NCBI GenBank assembly: GCA_002378125.1
Contig: DFRF01000204.1
Location: 1-34,830, forward strand
Origin: Rhodospirillaceae bacterium UBA3470
Lineage (GTDB): Bacteria; Pseudomonadota; Alphaproteobacteria; Rhodospirillales; Casp-alpha2
Direction of reading: 5' to 3'
DNA length: 34,830 nucleotides
The notes under the pieces were generated by a model. It was not told the origin of the DNA and did not search any database. It worked only from the letters and a program-made list of their open reading frames with translations. The position numbers and the translations under genes are program-made. Of the stretch, positions 24,304 to 33,699 are shown piece by piece (the stretch's first letter is position 1; every line of letters begins with the position of its first letter).

Positions 24304-25133
24304 AAATAGCTCTCCACACCGGACGCATTTTCATAAAGGTCTTCTTCTCCGGCTATCACCCGGCGCGAATCGGGGTGCTGATTTTGAATTTCCTCGGCCT
24401 CAGCAGCCGTTTCCGCCGACGCGGCCACCGCCGACGCGGCCTCAGCGCGGCCGGGGATAATGGCCAGCCGCCCGTCCGTAAGCTGGAGTTGCGAATACCC
24501 CAATCGTTCTACCAACTGCTCGGAGTGAGTGGCGATTATGACGGACGTACCCAACCGGTTCAATTCCTCGAACAAATGTATCAGCCGAAGACCCATCTGG
24601 TCATCAACATTGCCCGTGGGTTCGTCCGCCAACAGAAGACTGGGCCGTGAGATCACCGCGCGGGCGATTGCCACGCGTTGCTGTTGACCGCCCGACAGGG
24701 TCGGCGGCCGGGCTTGCATGTGGTCCTTCAAGCCCACCCAAGCGAGCAGTTCTGTCACATGACGGTCTACATCCTTACGCTTCGCGCGTGCCACCCGCAT
24801 GGGGAGGGCGACATTGTCGAATGCCGATAAGTGATTGAGTAACTTGAATTCTTGGAACACCACTCCGATTTGTCGGCGCAGCGCCGACAAGTCATCCCGG
24901 GGCGTGGAGGCAATCTCATGGCCAAACAGGGAGATCTTCCCCCGGGTCGGGCGCAAGGCGAGATAAATCAATTTCAACAGCGATGATTTTCCAGCGCCAC
25001 TCTCGCCCACCAGGAAGTGAAAAGACCCTGGCGCCAGGGCGAACGATACGTCCTTGAGCACCTCGCGACCCAGCCCATATCTGAGACCGATGTTTTCAAA
25101 GCGGACGATGGGCTCGTCATTCTCCGGAATCAC
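24300..25133 (-). CDS. ftsE: cell division ATP-binding protein FtsE with C-terminal tail
   Basis: FtsE is the ATPase partner of FtsX. The 277-aa product has Walker A GESGAGKSS with K49, the ABC signature LSGGQQQR at ~146-153, Walker B LLLADE at 166-171 and the switch His in IIATHS. The ATPase core ends near residue 228; the remaining ~50 residues are Ala/Glu-rich (a run based on EAASAVAASAETAAEAEE) and acidic, longer than E. coli FtsE (222 aa). The start is GTG, with GGAGG about 4-5 bases upstream. It is divergent from the zinc-ribbon gene, with 200 bp between. Confidence 0.93.
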   Translation of the reverse strand: MIPENDEPIVRFENIGLRYGLGREVLKDVSFALAPGSFHFLVGESGAGKSSLLKLIYLALRPTRGKISLFGHEIASTPRDDLSALRRQIGVVFQEFKLLNHLSAFDNVALPMRVARAKRKDVDRHVTELLAWVGLKDHMQARPPTLSGGQQQRVAIARAVISRPSLLLADEPTGNVDDQMGLRLIHLFEELNRLGTSVIIATHSEQLVERLGYSQLQLTDGRLAIIPGRAEAASAVAASAETAAEAEEIQNQHPDSRRVIAGEEDLYENASGVESYL

Positions 25134-25271
25134 GCTTCCTCCGCTTTCCGCGCCGACGCGTTACCCAACGGGCCGCCTTCCGTTCCTAGAGATCTGCACC
25201 ATGCCATGTTAGGACCTCATCCGTCCAGAATATCTGTGTGGTGAAATCGGAAACTGCTGAACGACGGCGCC

Positions 25272-25297
25272 GGGTTGCGTTCGATTCCTGCAAACCC
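25272..25297. other. hairpin in the ftsE / zinc-ribbon divergent promoter region
   Basis: GGGTTGC (25272-25278) pairs with GCAAACCC (25290-25297) with one bulged A across an 11-base loop. The loop contains GTTCGATTCC, which imitates a tRNA T-arm, but no other tRNA element is present. It lies 37 bases before the zinc-ribbon gene start, so it may be part of that leader. The rest of 25134-25333 shows no gene. Confidence 0.3.
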
Positions 25298-25333
25298 TAT
25301 AAATGACGAAACTTTTTCGGGGTCCGGCGACAC

Positions 25334-26323
25334 ATGATCATTACCTGCCCGAACTGCGCGACCAAGTATGACGTACAACCGGCGCTCATTGGAAACGGCC
25401 GATCGACCCGCTGCTACAACTGCGGGCATACATGGCATCAAGCACCAGTTGTATCACCGCCGCCGCCGCCCATGCAGCCGCTGCCGCAACTCCAAATACC
25501 CGCCATGCAAGCCCCCGCAGCGCCCATGCCAGTGCCGCAACACGAACGCATAACGGAGCCAGAAGGTTCACCGAATGAACCCGGTTTAGGCGGCAATGTT
25601 AATGTTGCTGATGAAGGTGATGCCACCAAAAATATTGTCGAAAATGCGGAAGATTTAAGTGATGAGGCGTTGGACACGGACCCCATTCCCCCCGCCAACT
25701 TAGATAATATGCTTGGCGTCGAAGAAGACGGAGAGCCCGTGACATCGATCATGGATAGCGGAAATGATGACGAGCCTGAAGCCGCCGGCATCGATATCGA
25801 GGATTTGCCCGATCCGGACCCAGTGCCAACGATGTACTCAGCTAACAACGCTAGCAACTCGAAGCCGCAGAAACGCGGCATCGGCAAGATCATCGGCATT
25901 GGTGTCGGGATCTTCCTTATTGCCCTACTAGCGGCCCTGTTCTTCCTGCGCGGCATGGTCATGGATCTGCTGCCGGTAACCAAAGGTATCTACGAGATGA
26001 TCGGCCTGGACGAGAAAGCCGGCGCCGGGTTAAAGCTGAGCGAGCCAAAGATCGACTACGGCACGGATAAAGACAAACCCATACTGGTCGTCCAGGGCGT
26101 CATCACCAATGTGTCCGAAGATCCGCGGCCGGTTCCCATGATCAAAGTCCTTTTGCGGGATTCGGACAAGAACGACATCCAGACGAAGGTTGCCCCGCCG
26201 CTGCGCAACGAGCTGCCGGCCGGGAAACGGATGCGCTATAAGATCACCGTGGTCGAACCATCGCCGCGGGCACGCAGCATCGCCGTGATCTTCGCCAAGC
26301 CCGACGACGCTAAGGCCAAGTAA
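25334..26323 (+). CDS. MJ0042 zinc-ribbon and DUF3426 membrane protein
   Basis: The 329-aa product opens with an MJ0042 zinc ribbon (C5, C8, C27, C30). A Pro-rich and then acidic low-complexity linker (residues ~38-170) leads to one membrane helix at ~186-207. The C-terminal ~110 residues form a DUF3426 domain (PILVVQGVITNVSEDPRPVPM; LPAGKRMRYKI). The ribbon would be cytoplasmic and DUF3426 periplasmic. The gene commonly sits divergent from ftsE in alphaproteobacteria; its role is unknown. Its start ATG has only a weak ribosome site. Confidence 0.87.
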   Translation: MIITCPNCATKYDVQPALIGNGRSTRCYNCGHTWHQAPVVSPPPPPMQPLPQLQIPAMQAPAAPMPVPQHERITEPEGSPNEPGLGGNVNVADEGDATKNIVENAEDLSDEALDTDPIPPANLDNMLGVEEDGEPVTSIMDSGNDDEPEAAGIDIEDLPDPDPVPTMYSANNASNSKPQKRGIGKIIGIGVGIFLIALLAALFFLRGMVMDLLPVTKGIYEMIGLDEKAGAGLKLSEPKIDYGTDKDKPILVVQGVITNVSEDPRPVPMIKVLLRDSDKNDIQTKVAPPLRNELPAGKRMRYKITVVEPSPRARSIAVIFAKPDDAKAK

Positions 26324-26360
26324 ACCGGCGCCCAGCCCCGCCACTCAGCATCATCCCTTT

Positions 26361-26395
26361 GGCACGGCGTCGCGCCTCCGACACGGCGCCATGCC
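26361..26395. terminator. possible bidirectional terminator between convergent genes
   Basis: GGCACGGCG (26361-26369) pairs with CGCCATGCC (26387-26395) with one mismatch across a 17-base loop, in the 119-bp gap between the zinc-ribbon gene and the convergent DUF4175 gene. There is no T-run on either side. Confidence 0.35.
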
Positions 26396-26442
26396 GACTG
26401 CCCGTATACATGTGCAAAATCGATTTAGCTGTTTTGATTTGC

Positions 26443-29022
26443 TTAGAACTGCCGCAGCAAGCGGTCGATGTATTCCAGCTCAAGTCCCGGACGGGTCCAG
26501 TCACTGGACCTCAAGCGCAACGCATCCAGAATTTCCCGCGACCGTCGGATTTCCTGGCCCTCAGGTATCTTCACTGTACCATCATCGAGCTCGCCATTGG
26601 CGCCTTCGCCGCGGCGCCGGCCGAAGGGGTCGCGGTTCCCGAGAAGCTGTTCGCCCTGGCGACCAATGGACATGCCCTGCTCGCCATGCATGCGCCGCCC
26701 CAGCTGTTCCGCTAAACCTTCTGTAGCCTGACGCAACTGTTCCAGAGCCTCAGTCTGTTGCGGGACTGCGCCTGCACGGTCACCGCGGCCTAGCGATTGC
26801 CGCGCCCCCTCCATGGCGGGGTCAGCCTTGCCCATGGCCGACGGAATGCTGCCCAGAATCTCGTCCATCTGCAGCATCAGCTTGCCCAGCACCCGCCGCA
26901 ATGCCTCCTGCTGACCAGCCATTTCATCGGCCTGACGGTCGCCTCGCTGTTGCTCCTGACCCTGTTGGCCCTGTTGGCGCTGCTGACCTTGCTGGCCCTG
27001 ACGCATAGTGTTTTGGCGCCGCTGGATGTCGCGGAACGTCAGGTCCAAGAGTTCTTGTTGACGTTTCGCCAGGTCGCGCAAGTTCTGAAGAAGCTGGCGC
27101 TCCTGGCTTGGACCTCGTGGCTGACGGGCCGTCCGTGCGCCCCGGCGAAGGGCCTCCAGCATCTGGTTCAGCTGCGCCAACATCTGCTTACCCGCCTTGA
27201 TGGAGCCGGTACTCATTAGCTCGCGGATCCGATCCATCATGCGCTGCAGATCGCCACTTTCTATCATCTGCGTGGACGGCATCTGGGACATATCCTGGAG
27301 CCCTTCCCGCTGCAGATGTTCGACCAAGGCCCGTGTGTATTCATCCATGGCCTTCTGCAACTGGTCGATTAACCGATCCAATTCGCGTTTGGTCACGTTA
27401 TCGTTGTGAAGCGCTTCCATGATGCGGCGCTGCGCGACTTCCAAAACCCGATCGGCGATGGAGAACTCTCCGTCCTCAATGCGGAGCGCGGAATTCCACA
27501 ATAACCTCTGAACGGCGCCAACGGATTTCGGGCTTTCGTCGTGCAGCAGACGCGAACGCGCAACCACTAGGGTCAGGAACACGACCGTATTCTCATAGAA
27601 GTGTGCCGGTCGTTTGGCGATCTGCTCTATGTCGCGTACTACATCCAGGACCGCCTTGCGTTCCGGCCGGTTCAATTTCTTGCGCGCCGCGATGATGGCG
27701 CGGGCCACGGGGTGATTGAAGGTTCGTTCTGGAAGGACAACGACCACGGCGTCGCTGGTACCTTTCTGGCCGGACGCATCCACCGCATCCAAAAGCAATT
27801 CCACCGCTGTCCCCGCCCAAGGATGCGCCGTCAGATCCTGGGATGACGCACCCCTGACGACGGGTATTCCCAGGCCCGGCACCGGCAGTCCAATCTTCAG
27901 TTCTTTGTTGCCGCCAGGCACAGGCCAGCCTTCGGGATTGCGGATAGTCATGGCCACCTTTGACAATCCAAAGTCGTCCAAAGCCTCGAATTCCACGCGC
28001 AGTAGGCCGCGTCCCTGGTTCTTGGGAGGCTGGGTAAATTCCACTTCCGGCGCGCCGTCGATCTGAATTTGCGCAGGCCACGATACGGCGATGCGGCCAT
28101 CGACACTGACCGCAAGCGCCGAGGCGACAGCGTCGTCGGCCACGAAGATGCCCTCAACGCGCGCGCCGGCTTCGGGCACAGCTGAATCCAGCGCCTCAAA
28201 TGCAGTTTCACGCTTGCCAACAACAAAGGCCGCCTGTTTGTCGCCTCGACTCAATTGCGCCAGGAATGTGCTGCCAACGGGCACGCGGATCACGGTTAGC
28301 TCAGCAGGGCTCGCCATCTCCCGCGCCGTCGTCGCATCCACAGATGTCATCTGCTTCGCGCCGGCGTTTTCGAGGAAGATGGGCGCTAGGCCCGTGTAGG
28401 CCGGCGGCGTAATCCACAGATTGATGCTCAGACCCACTTCGCTGAACGTCGCCGGTTCCGGGGTCAACGCGCGTTCCAGACGGGCGCGAGCATCGCCGAT
28501 CCCGGCCGCTCCGGCAATTACTATAATCATCAGCAAGGCAGCCCGGAAACCAAATGGATCGCAGCGCGCCATGCCCGGTGACGGCAAGCTCACCCGTAAC
28601 CGCGACAAAAGTGCCGCCATTCGCGCCTTGTGCAGCGTCCACAGTGCGTCGGCATCCACCGGATGGGAAAAGGGCATATCGTCCAAGGCCTCCAACGGCC
28701 GATGCGCCAGGCCGCTGTCCGTTTCCACCCGACGCATGGCACGGCGCTCGTCAACATGATAATCCACTCCGACCAGGCCGCGGATGCTATACCCGAAGAT
28801 AACTGCGAACATGGCCAAGGCCACGATGTGAAGCCAAAACGGCAACATGGGCAGGAAGTCCAACAGCGCCACCGCCAGGAACAAGCCGCATACGGCAAGG
28901 GGTGGCAACAGTCGAGGCCATATTTTTTCCCAAAACAAATTGAGCCTGGCAATCCAGATTAACAATCGAATCCGCCATTCGTTAAGCGGGTTCCGTTCGT
29001 GGGGACCCAGCGCGCCGGCCAC
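26443..29022 (-). CDS. DUF4175 (TIGR02302-type) large membrane protein
   Basis: The 859-aa product has membrane helices at about 37-58, 63-83 and 155-175, then a long periplasmic part. Family text includes LEALDDMPFSH around 92-102, SINLWITPPAYTG near 199-211 and VEFEALDDFGLSKVAMTI. Residues ~500-650 are helical with coiled-coil character, and ~671-695 form a Gln/Gly/Arg-rich run. The function of the family is not established; its envelope location and long coiled coils suggest a structural or scaffold role. The GTG start overlaps the lysA TAG by one base (TAGTG), which fixes the start and implies coupling with lysA. Confidence 0.87.
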   Translation of the reverse strand: MAGALGPHERNPLNEWRIRLLIWIARLNLFWEKIWPRLLPPLAVCGLFLAVALLDFLPMLPFWLHIVALAMFAVIFGYSIRGLVGVDYHVDERRAMRRVETDSGLAHRPLEALDDMPFSHPVDADALWTLHKARMAALLSRLRVSLPSPGMARCDPFGFRAALLMIIVIAGAAGIGDARARLERALTPEPATFSEVGLSINLWITPPAYTGLAPIFLENAGAKQMTSVDATTAREMASPAELTVIRVPVGSTFLAQLSRGDKQAAFVVGKRETAFEALDSAVPEAGARVEGIFVADDAVASALAVSVDGRIAVSWPAQIQIDGAPEVEFTQPPKNQGRGLLRVEFEALDDFGLSKVAMTIRNPEGWPVPGGNKELKIGLPVPGLGIPVVRGASSQDLTAHPWAGTAVELLLDAVDASGQKGTSDAVVVVLPERTFNHPVARAIIAARKKLNRPERKAVLDVVRDIEQIAKRPAHFYENTVVFLTLVVARSRLLHDESPKSVGAVQRLLWNSALRIEDGEFSIADRVLEVAQRRIMEALHNDNVTKRELDRLIDQLQKAMDEYTRALVEHLQREGLQDMSQMPSTQMIESGDLQRMMDRIRELMSTGSIKAGKQMLAQLNQMLEALRRGARTARQPRGPSQERQLLQNLRDLAKRQQELLDLTFRDIQRRQNTMRQGQQGQQRQQGQQGQEQQRGDRQADEMAGQQEALRRVLGKLMLQMDEILGSIPSAMGKADPAMEGARQSLGRGDRAGAVPQQTEALEQLRQATEGLAEQLGRRMHGEQGMSIGRQGEQLLGNRDPFGRRRGEGANGELDDGTVKIPEGQEIRRSREILDALRLRSSDWTRPGLELEYIDRLLRQF

Positions 29023-30317
29023 TATTCGGCGCCTTCCGCGCGAATGGGTGGTTCATCCCGAAGCCAGGCGGGGAAGCTTTCCAATCCAAGCATATCCTCT
29101 ACCGTAAACCGACGCCGAATTACGGCGCATTCGTCACCGTTGACCAGTACTTCGGGAGCCAAGGGGCGGGTATTGTATGTCGAACCCATAACTGCTGCGT
29201 AGGCCCCAGTGGTTCGGATCGCTAATAAATCCCCCGCGACCAACATAGGCAACGATCGATCCTTGGCGATATAGTCGCCCGATTCACAGATCGGGCCAAC
29301 AACATCCATAATGACATGGGGTGAAGTCGCCGACGCTTTAAACACGGGTACAATCTCGTGATGTGCGCTGTATAGCGTCGGGCGGATCAAATCGTTCATG
29401 GCCCCGTCAATGATGCAAAACCGCTTCGCCAACCCTTCCTTGACGAACAGTACGCGGGTGACCAGAACACCAGCGTTCCCGGTAATGACGCGGCCCGGCT
29501 CGAACGTCACTTTGACGTCCAAATCTCCCACCACCTCCGTCGCCATAGCACCGTAATCGGCGGGTGACGGCGCGATTTCGTCTTTATAGGTGATGCCCAA
29601 ACCACCACCCAGGTCGAGGTGCTCAATACCGATCCCTTCGGCACGCAGCACCCGCACGAAATCAACGGCACGGCCATAAGCCTCCCGATAAGGCGCCAGG
29701 TCCATCAACTGGGAGCCGATATGCAGTGCGACGCCGCATACGTTGATACCGGGCAACTTGGCAGCGCGCGCATACACCGCTTGGGCGACTGCCAGATCAA
29801 TGCCGAACTTGTTCTCGCTCTTGCCCGTTGTGATCTTCTCATGGGTCTTAGCGTCCACGTCGGGATTGATACGTACCGCAATGTCCGCCGTAATGCCCAA
29901 GCCGGCTGCCACCCCGGACAGCGTATCCAATTCGGGATCGGATTCCACATTGATCCGCGTAACCCCGGCCTTCAGCGCCTCGGCCAGTTCCTCACGAGTT
30001 TTGCCGACCCCGGAAAAAACGATCTTGTGGGGAGCCACGCCGGCCGCCAACGCGCGCTGCAATTCGCCGCCCGAAACTACGTCCGCGCCCGCGCCCAGCC
30101 TTGCCAACGACGCGATTACCGCGACATTGGAGTTGGCCTTCACAGCATAGCAGATACTCGCGTCTAAGCCTGCCACGGCCTCGGCAAAAACCCGGTAATG
30201 GCGTTCCAAAGTGGCGGTGGAATAGCAAAAGAAGGGCGTACCTATACGGTCTGCTAGTTCGCGAAGCGCCACGTCCTCGGCGTAAAGCTCGCCGTCCCAG
30301 TAAGTGAAATGATCCAT
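29022..30317 (-). CDS. lysA: diaminopimelate decarboxylase LysA
   Basis: LysA decarboxylates meso-diaminopimelate to lysine, the last step of the pathway. The 431-aa product is a fold-type III PLP enzyme: CYAVKANSN carries the Schiff-base K60, DVVSGGELQRAL and FSGVGKT follow, then HIGSQL, LDLGGGLGI, EPGRVITG and, later, CESGDYIAKDR, with the substrate Cys of the partner-subunit loop. The length is normal. The start lies 20 bp after the lptM stop. It belongs to the operon argH-lptM-lysA-DUF4175. Confidence 0.96.
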   Translation of the reverse strand: MDHFTYWDGELYAEDVALRELADRIGTPFFCYSTATLERHYRVFAEAVAGLDASICYAVKANSNVAVIASLARLGAGADVVSGGELQRALAAGVAPHKIVFSGVGKTREELAEALKAGVTRINVESDPELDTLSGVAAGLGITADIAVRINPDVDAKTHEKITTGKSENKFGIDLAVAQAVYARAAKLPGINVCGVALHIGSQLMDLAPYREAYGRAVDFVRVLRAEGIGIEHLDLGGGLGITYKDEIAPSPADYGAMATEVVGDLDVKVTFEPGRVITGNAGVLVTRVLFVKEGLAKRFCIIDGAMNDLIRPTLYSAHHEIVPVFKASATSPHVIMDVVGPICESGDYIAKDRSLPMLVAGDLLAIRTTGAYAAVMGSTYNTRPLAPEVLVNGDECAVIRRRFTVEDMLGLESFPAWLRDEPPIRAEGAE

Positions 30318-30337
30318 TTGCGAATGCTCCGCCGCGT

Positions 30338-30607
30338 CTATTTTCCCGGCGGCACATAGGAAGGTGGATTAGGATACTGATAGATACCACTAGCCGGGCC
30401 GGAACGACGTTGCACGGGTTCTGCCGGCGTATCCCCGCCCGTGATAAAGGGTGCCGGCTTTTCAGCCGCCGGATAATGCTGCGGGTAGGGGCTGTCGGCC
30501 GAATGCTGCGGCGCAGACTTGACGCCGCAGGCGCCGAGAGCGAGGCCAACCAGAGCCATTATGATCACCGGTTGAAGGGTGCGGAACATGTTCATGGCCG
30601 ACAGCAT
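30338..30607 (-). CDS. lptM: small lipoprotein, LptM/YifL-like
   Basis: The 89-aa product has a lipoprotein signal (PVIIMALVGLALGACG) whose lipobox Cys would be the first mature residue, followed by GVKSAP and a Pro-rich tail. Position between argH and lysA and the CGxKxxP start match the LptM/YifL family, which in E. coli assists oxidation and maturation of the LptD translocon. That role is inferred by family. Two starts are possible: ATG 30607 (GAGGG about 10 bases upstream) and ATG 30595, which gives a tighter signal peptide. It begins 6 bp after the argH stop. Confidence 0.78.
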   Translation of the reverse strand: MLSAMNMFRTLQPVIIMALVGLALGACGVKSAPQHSADSPYPQHYPAAEKPAPFITGGDTPAEPVQRRSGPASGIYQYPNPPSYVPPGK

Positions 30608-30613
30608 ACCCTC

Positions 30614-32032
30614 TCAGCCCTCATCCAGAAACCTCTTGCGTGCCGCCGCCACGGCGTGGCGCACGCTCGCCGGCGCGGTTCCGCCTAGGCTGACGCGGCT
30701 GGCCACCGAATTTTCGGCGCCCAGGACAGCGAAAATCTCGTCCGTAATGCCGACCTCTACGGCTTGCATATCCTCCAACGTCAAGTCCTCCAGACCACAG
30801 CCCTTGTCCTCCGCCAGTTTAACGATGGCGCCAGTGACGTGGTGGGCGCGGCGGAACGGCAAACCCAGCACCCGGACCAGCCAATCGGCCAAGTCAGTGG
30901 CCGTCGAAAAACCTTTGCCCGCATCCTCGGCCATGCGTTCCACGTCAAAGGTCGTGTCGCCTAGCATGCCGGCCATAGCCGTGAGACAGAGCTGCAGCGT
31001 GTCGGCCACGTCGAAGCACGGCTCCTTGTCCTCTTGCATGTCCTTGCCGTAGGTCATGGGCATGCCCTTGAGGACAATTAGCAGACTGTTCAGCGCTCCA
31101 ATCACGCGCCCGGCCTTGCCACGTACCAGTTCGGCGGCATCCGGATTTCTCTTCTGCGGCATGATCGATGAGCCCGTAGAGAAGGCATCGCCCAACTTGG
31201 CGTAGGCGAACTGATGGGAACACCAGATCACGTATTCCTCCGCCAACCGGGACAAATGTACAGCCAAGATCGACGCAAAGGCCAGAAACTCCAGCGCAAA
31301 ATCCCGGTCTGAAACGGCATCCATGGAGTTCACCATAGGCGCATCGAACCCCAACGCCGTGGCCGTCGCCTCGCGGTCAATGGGAAAGCTGGTCCCAGCC
31401 AGCGCGGCGGACCCAAGGGGGCTTTCATTCAGGCGCACCCGGCAATCGGCGGCCCGGCCTCGATCGCGCCCGATCATTTCCACATAGGCCATCAGATGAT
31501 GACCGAGCGTCACCGGCTGCGCCGGCTGCAGATGCGTGAAACCAGGCATTACGGAGCCAGCGTGGGTGTCGGCCTGTCGTAAAAGGACGGCCTGCAGATC
31601 CTTCATTTCCCTATCCAAGTGATCCAGGGCGTCCCGCACCCAGAGACGGAAATCAGTGGCCACTTGATCGTTGCGGGAACGCGCCGTGTGCAGGCGCCCA
31701 GCCACGTCGCCAATCAATGCGGAAAGGCGGCTCTCCACGTTCATATGGATGTCTTCGAGCGCCCGGCTAAACTGGAAATCACCGCTTCCTATCTCGCCCC
31801 GGATGGTTGCCAGGCCTGACACGATGGTATCAGCATCAGCGGCGGAAATGATCTCCTGGGCTGCCAACATACGGGCGTGCGCCATTGACGCGGCAATATC
31901 TTGGGTATACATCCGCTTGTCAAAATCAATGGAGGCGTTGATTGCTTCCACGACCACGTCGGGGCCGGCGGCGAAGCGCCCGCCCCAGATGGAACTGGCC
32001 TCGGCCGGCGGTTTTGTCTTATCGTCCGTCAT
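30614..32032 (-). CDS. argH: argininosuccinate lyase ArgH
   Basis: ArgH cleaves argininosuccinate to arginine and fumarate. The 472-aa product has the start WGGRFAAGPD, then HTARSRNDQVATDFRLW, GFTHLQPAQPVTLGHH with the catalytic His region, and the fumarase-superfamily signature GSSIMPQKRNPD. Length and motifs are complete. It is the first gene of the minus-strand operon and is divergent from the TlpA-like gene, with only 36 bp between starts, so their promoters must overlap the partner genes or each other. Confidence 0.96.
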   Translation of the reverse strand: MTDDKTKPPAEASSIWGGRFAAGPDVVVEAINASIDFDKRMYTQDIAASMAHARMLAAQEIISAADADTIVSGLATIRGEIGSGDFQFSRALEDIHMNVESRLSALIGDVAGRLHTARSRNDQVATDFRLWVRDALDHLDREMKDLQAVLLRQADTHAGSVMPGFTHLQPAQPVTLGHHLMAYVEMIGRDRGRAADCRVRLNESPLGSAALAGTSFPIDREATATALGFDAPMVNSMDAVSDRDFALEFLAFASILAVHLSRLAEEYVIWCSHQFAYAKLGDAFSTGSSIMPQKRNPDAAELVRGKAGRVIGALNSLLIVLKGMPMTYGKDMQEDKEPCFDVADTLQLCLTAMAGMLGDTTFDVERMAEDAGKGFSTATDLADWLVRVLGLPFRRAHHVTGAIVKLAEDKGCGLEDLTLEDMQAVEVGITDEIFAVLGAENSVASRVSLGGTAPASVRHAVAAARKRFLDEG

Positions 32033-32068
32033 CGTCTCAGTCCGGGCTTTTCAGGAGAGCTCTCGTAT

Positions 32069-32674
32069 ATGTCCGAACAGCGCGCAAGTACAGTAAAAAT
32101 GGTGTTTTTGGCGTTGGTCGGCTTGGCCTTGTTCTCGGCGGTCATTTCTTATGTAATGGTCACCTCCAAGGCAGAAGCTAAGGCCTGCCACGTCGAAGAC
32201 GGTGTTTTAGGTAACTTCCAGACGCCTAATGAGGCCCTGGCAGTGCCGTCTACCGTGTATTTCGATGGCGCCGGCGCCGAGCGCCGCCTAACGGACCTAA
32301 GGGGTCGCGGCATCGTACTCAACTTCTGGGCTACCTGGTGCGCGCCATGTGTGCACGAGATGCCGCAATTGGACCGCCTGAAGGAACTTGTAGCCGCCAA
32401 TGGCGTTGATGTATTGGCCATTTCTGAAGACCGACAAGGCGCGCAGGTGGTGAAGAAGTTTTACGCCGCCAACAAACTTCATAGCCTGGATATTCTGGTC
32501 GACAAGGGCAGTAAGCTAATTCGGTCGTTGAAGGGACGCGGGCTACCGACGACGGTCCTGTTCAATAAAATGGGCCAGGAAGTGGGCCGGGTCACCGGCA
32601 TCGCCGAATGGGATTCGCCGGAGGCAGTGGCCTTCATTCGGCGCTGTCTTGGAAACTCGCGCAGCAAGCTATGA
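32069..32674 (+). CDS. TlpA-like membrane-anchored thiol-disulfide oxidoreductase
   Basis: The 201-aa product has an N-terminal signal anchor (residues ~10-30) and a periplasmic thioredoxin-fold domain. The redox motif is C91-A-P-C94 in FWATWCAPCVHEMPQL, and the cis-Pro loop is GLPTTVLFN. TlpA/ResA proteins reduce disulfides in the periplasm, for example during cytochrome maturation. An extra Cys (C40) lies just after the anchor. The ATG at 32069 gives the anchor; AGGAG is about 12 bases upstream. The divergent argH-tlpA arrangement is frequent in alphaproteobacteria. Confidence 0.9.
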   Translation: MSEQRASTVKMVFLALVGLALFSAVISYVMVTSKAEAKACHVEDGVLGNFQTPNEALAVPSTVYFDGAGAERRLTDLRGRGIVLNFWATWCAPCVHEMPQLDRLKELVAANGVDVLAISEDRQGAQVVKKFYAANKLHSLDILVDKGSKLIRSLKGRGLPTTVLFNKMGQEVGRVTGIAEWDSPEAVAFIRRCLGNSRSKL

Positions 32675-32907
32675 CTGCCTCCGAGGCGCCCGATTTTAAG
32701 TCAACATGGGAGGCTCGGCCAACAGCTCCAATTCCAAGGCATTGCGACAGCAACTTCCCTTAATCATTTGACCTCTTAAACTTCCGTTTTTGCGCATCAC
32801 GAAAATAAAATGAAATAAGAACATAAATGAGAAGCGTCGTTAACGCGCGAAATCCATAATAACTAGAAACAGACGTGATGGTGTAGAGGGGTAAATGGCG
32901 ACGCTGG

Positions 32908-33699
32908 TTAACGCTGTTCGCGAAGCATCCGACGGAGTTCCGCCAACTCATTTTCCACCTTCTTGAGCTTGTCCTCGATGTGCTGCGCGTCCGCATCGAC
33001 CTCCTCGACCCGTTCTTCCTGCACTGTCTGCATGGCGTCGACGATGACACCGATGAACAGGTTGATGACGGCAAAGCTGGTGACCATAATGAACGGTACG
33101 AAGAAGATCCACGCGTAGGGATAGACCTTCATCACAGGTCGGACGATCCCCATCGACCAGCTTTCCAAGGTCATGATCTGGAAAAGCGAATACATCGACG
33201 CGCCGATTGTGCCAAACCATTCCTGGAATACCGGTCCAAACAAGTTTGTGGCTAAGACAGCCGAGATATAGAAGATCAGCGAGATCAACGCGACGATACT
33301 CAACAGGCCAGGGATCGCCGTTACCAGGGCCTGCACCACGCGTCGCATTTGGGGGACCACAGAAATCAGACGCAACACGCGCAGGATGCGCAACGCACGC
33401 AGGATGTAGAAGGGCCCCGCTGCCGGCACCAAGGCAATGCTAACAATAATAAAATCAAAGACGTTCCACCCATTCTTGAAGAAATCGAGGCGCTTCGCGA
33501 ACAGCTTCATCACAATCTCAACGACGAAGATGGTCAGAACGACCCAGTCGATAACCGCCAGAATATCACCTATCCGCGCACGCACTTCTGGCGAGGTCTC
33601 GAGGCCCAGCGAGATCGCGTTTAAAATGATCAGCGCCGTTATAAAACGTTGGATGCGGGGCGCTTCGACGAGGGCACCGATCCGCTCACGCATAGTCAT
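32908..33699 (-). CDS. bacterial voltage-gated sodium channel (BacNav)
   Basis: The 263-aa product is a one-domain six-helix channel that should work as a tetramer in the inner membrane. The S4 voltage sensor has R101, R104, R107 and R110 at three-residue spacing. The pore filter is TLESWS (residues 177-182), as in the sodium-selective NavAb, and the following SMGIVRPVM resembles NavAb closely. S6 is IMVTSFAVINLFIGVIVDAM, then a C-terminal coiled coil (QHIEDKLKKVENELAELRRML) that would hold the tetramer. The ATG at 33699 overlaps the stop of the upstream glycosyltransferase by 4 bp (ATGA). The downstream gap 32675-32907 holds no gene I can support. Confidence 0.93.
   Translation of the reverse strand: MTMRERIGALVEAPRIQRFITALIILNAISLGLETSPEVRARIGDILAVIDWVVLTIFVVEIVMKLFAKRLDFFKNGWNVFDFIIVSIALVPAAGPFYILRALRILRVLRLISVVPQMRRVVQALVTAIPGLLSIVALISLIFYISAVLATNLFGPVFQEWFGTIGASMYSLFQIMTLESWSMGIVRPVMKVYPYAWIFFVPFIMVTSFAVINLFIGVIVDAMQTVQEERVEEVDADAQHIEDKLKKVENELAELRRMLREQR

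Noticed and set aside
25272..25297. tRNA-like T-arm text (GTTCGATTCC within a stem)
   Set aside because: The loop is too long for a T-arm, and no anticodon arm, D-arm, acceptor stem or CCA partner lies within 90 bases on either strand.
26930..27010. Tandem DNA repeat from the CTGTTGGCC-like units
   Set aside because: The pattern is explained by Gln/Gly-rich codons of the DUF4175 protein and is not a regular tandem array.
32764..33074. Open frame downstream of and overlapping the sodium channel gene, with a hydrophobic end
   Set aside because: Most of it is antiphase shadow of the channel gene, and the hydrophobic part (32764-32907) has no start codon of its own in frame.
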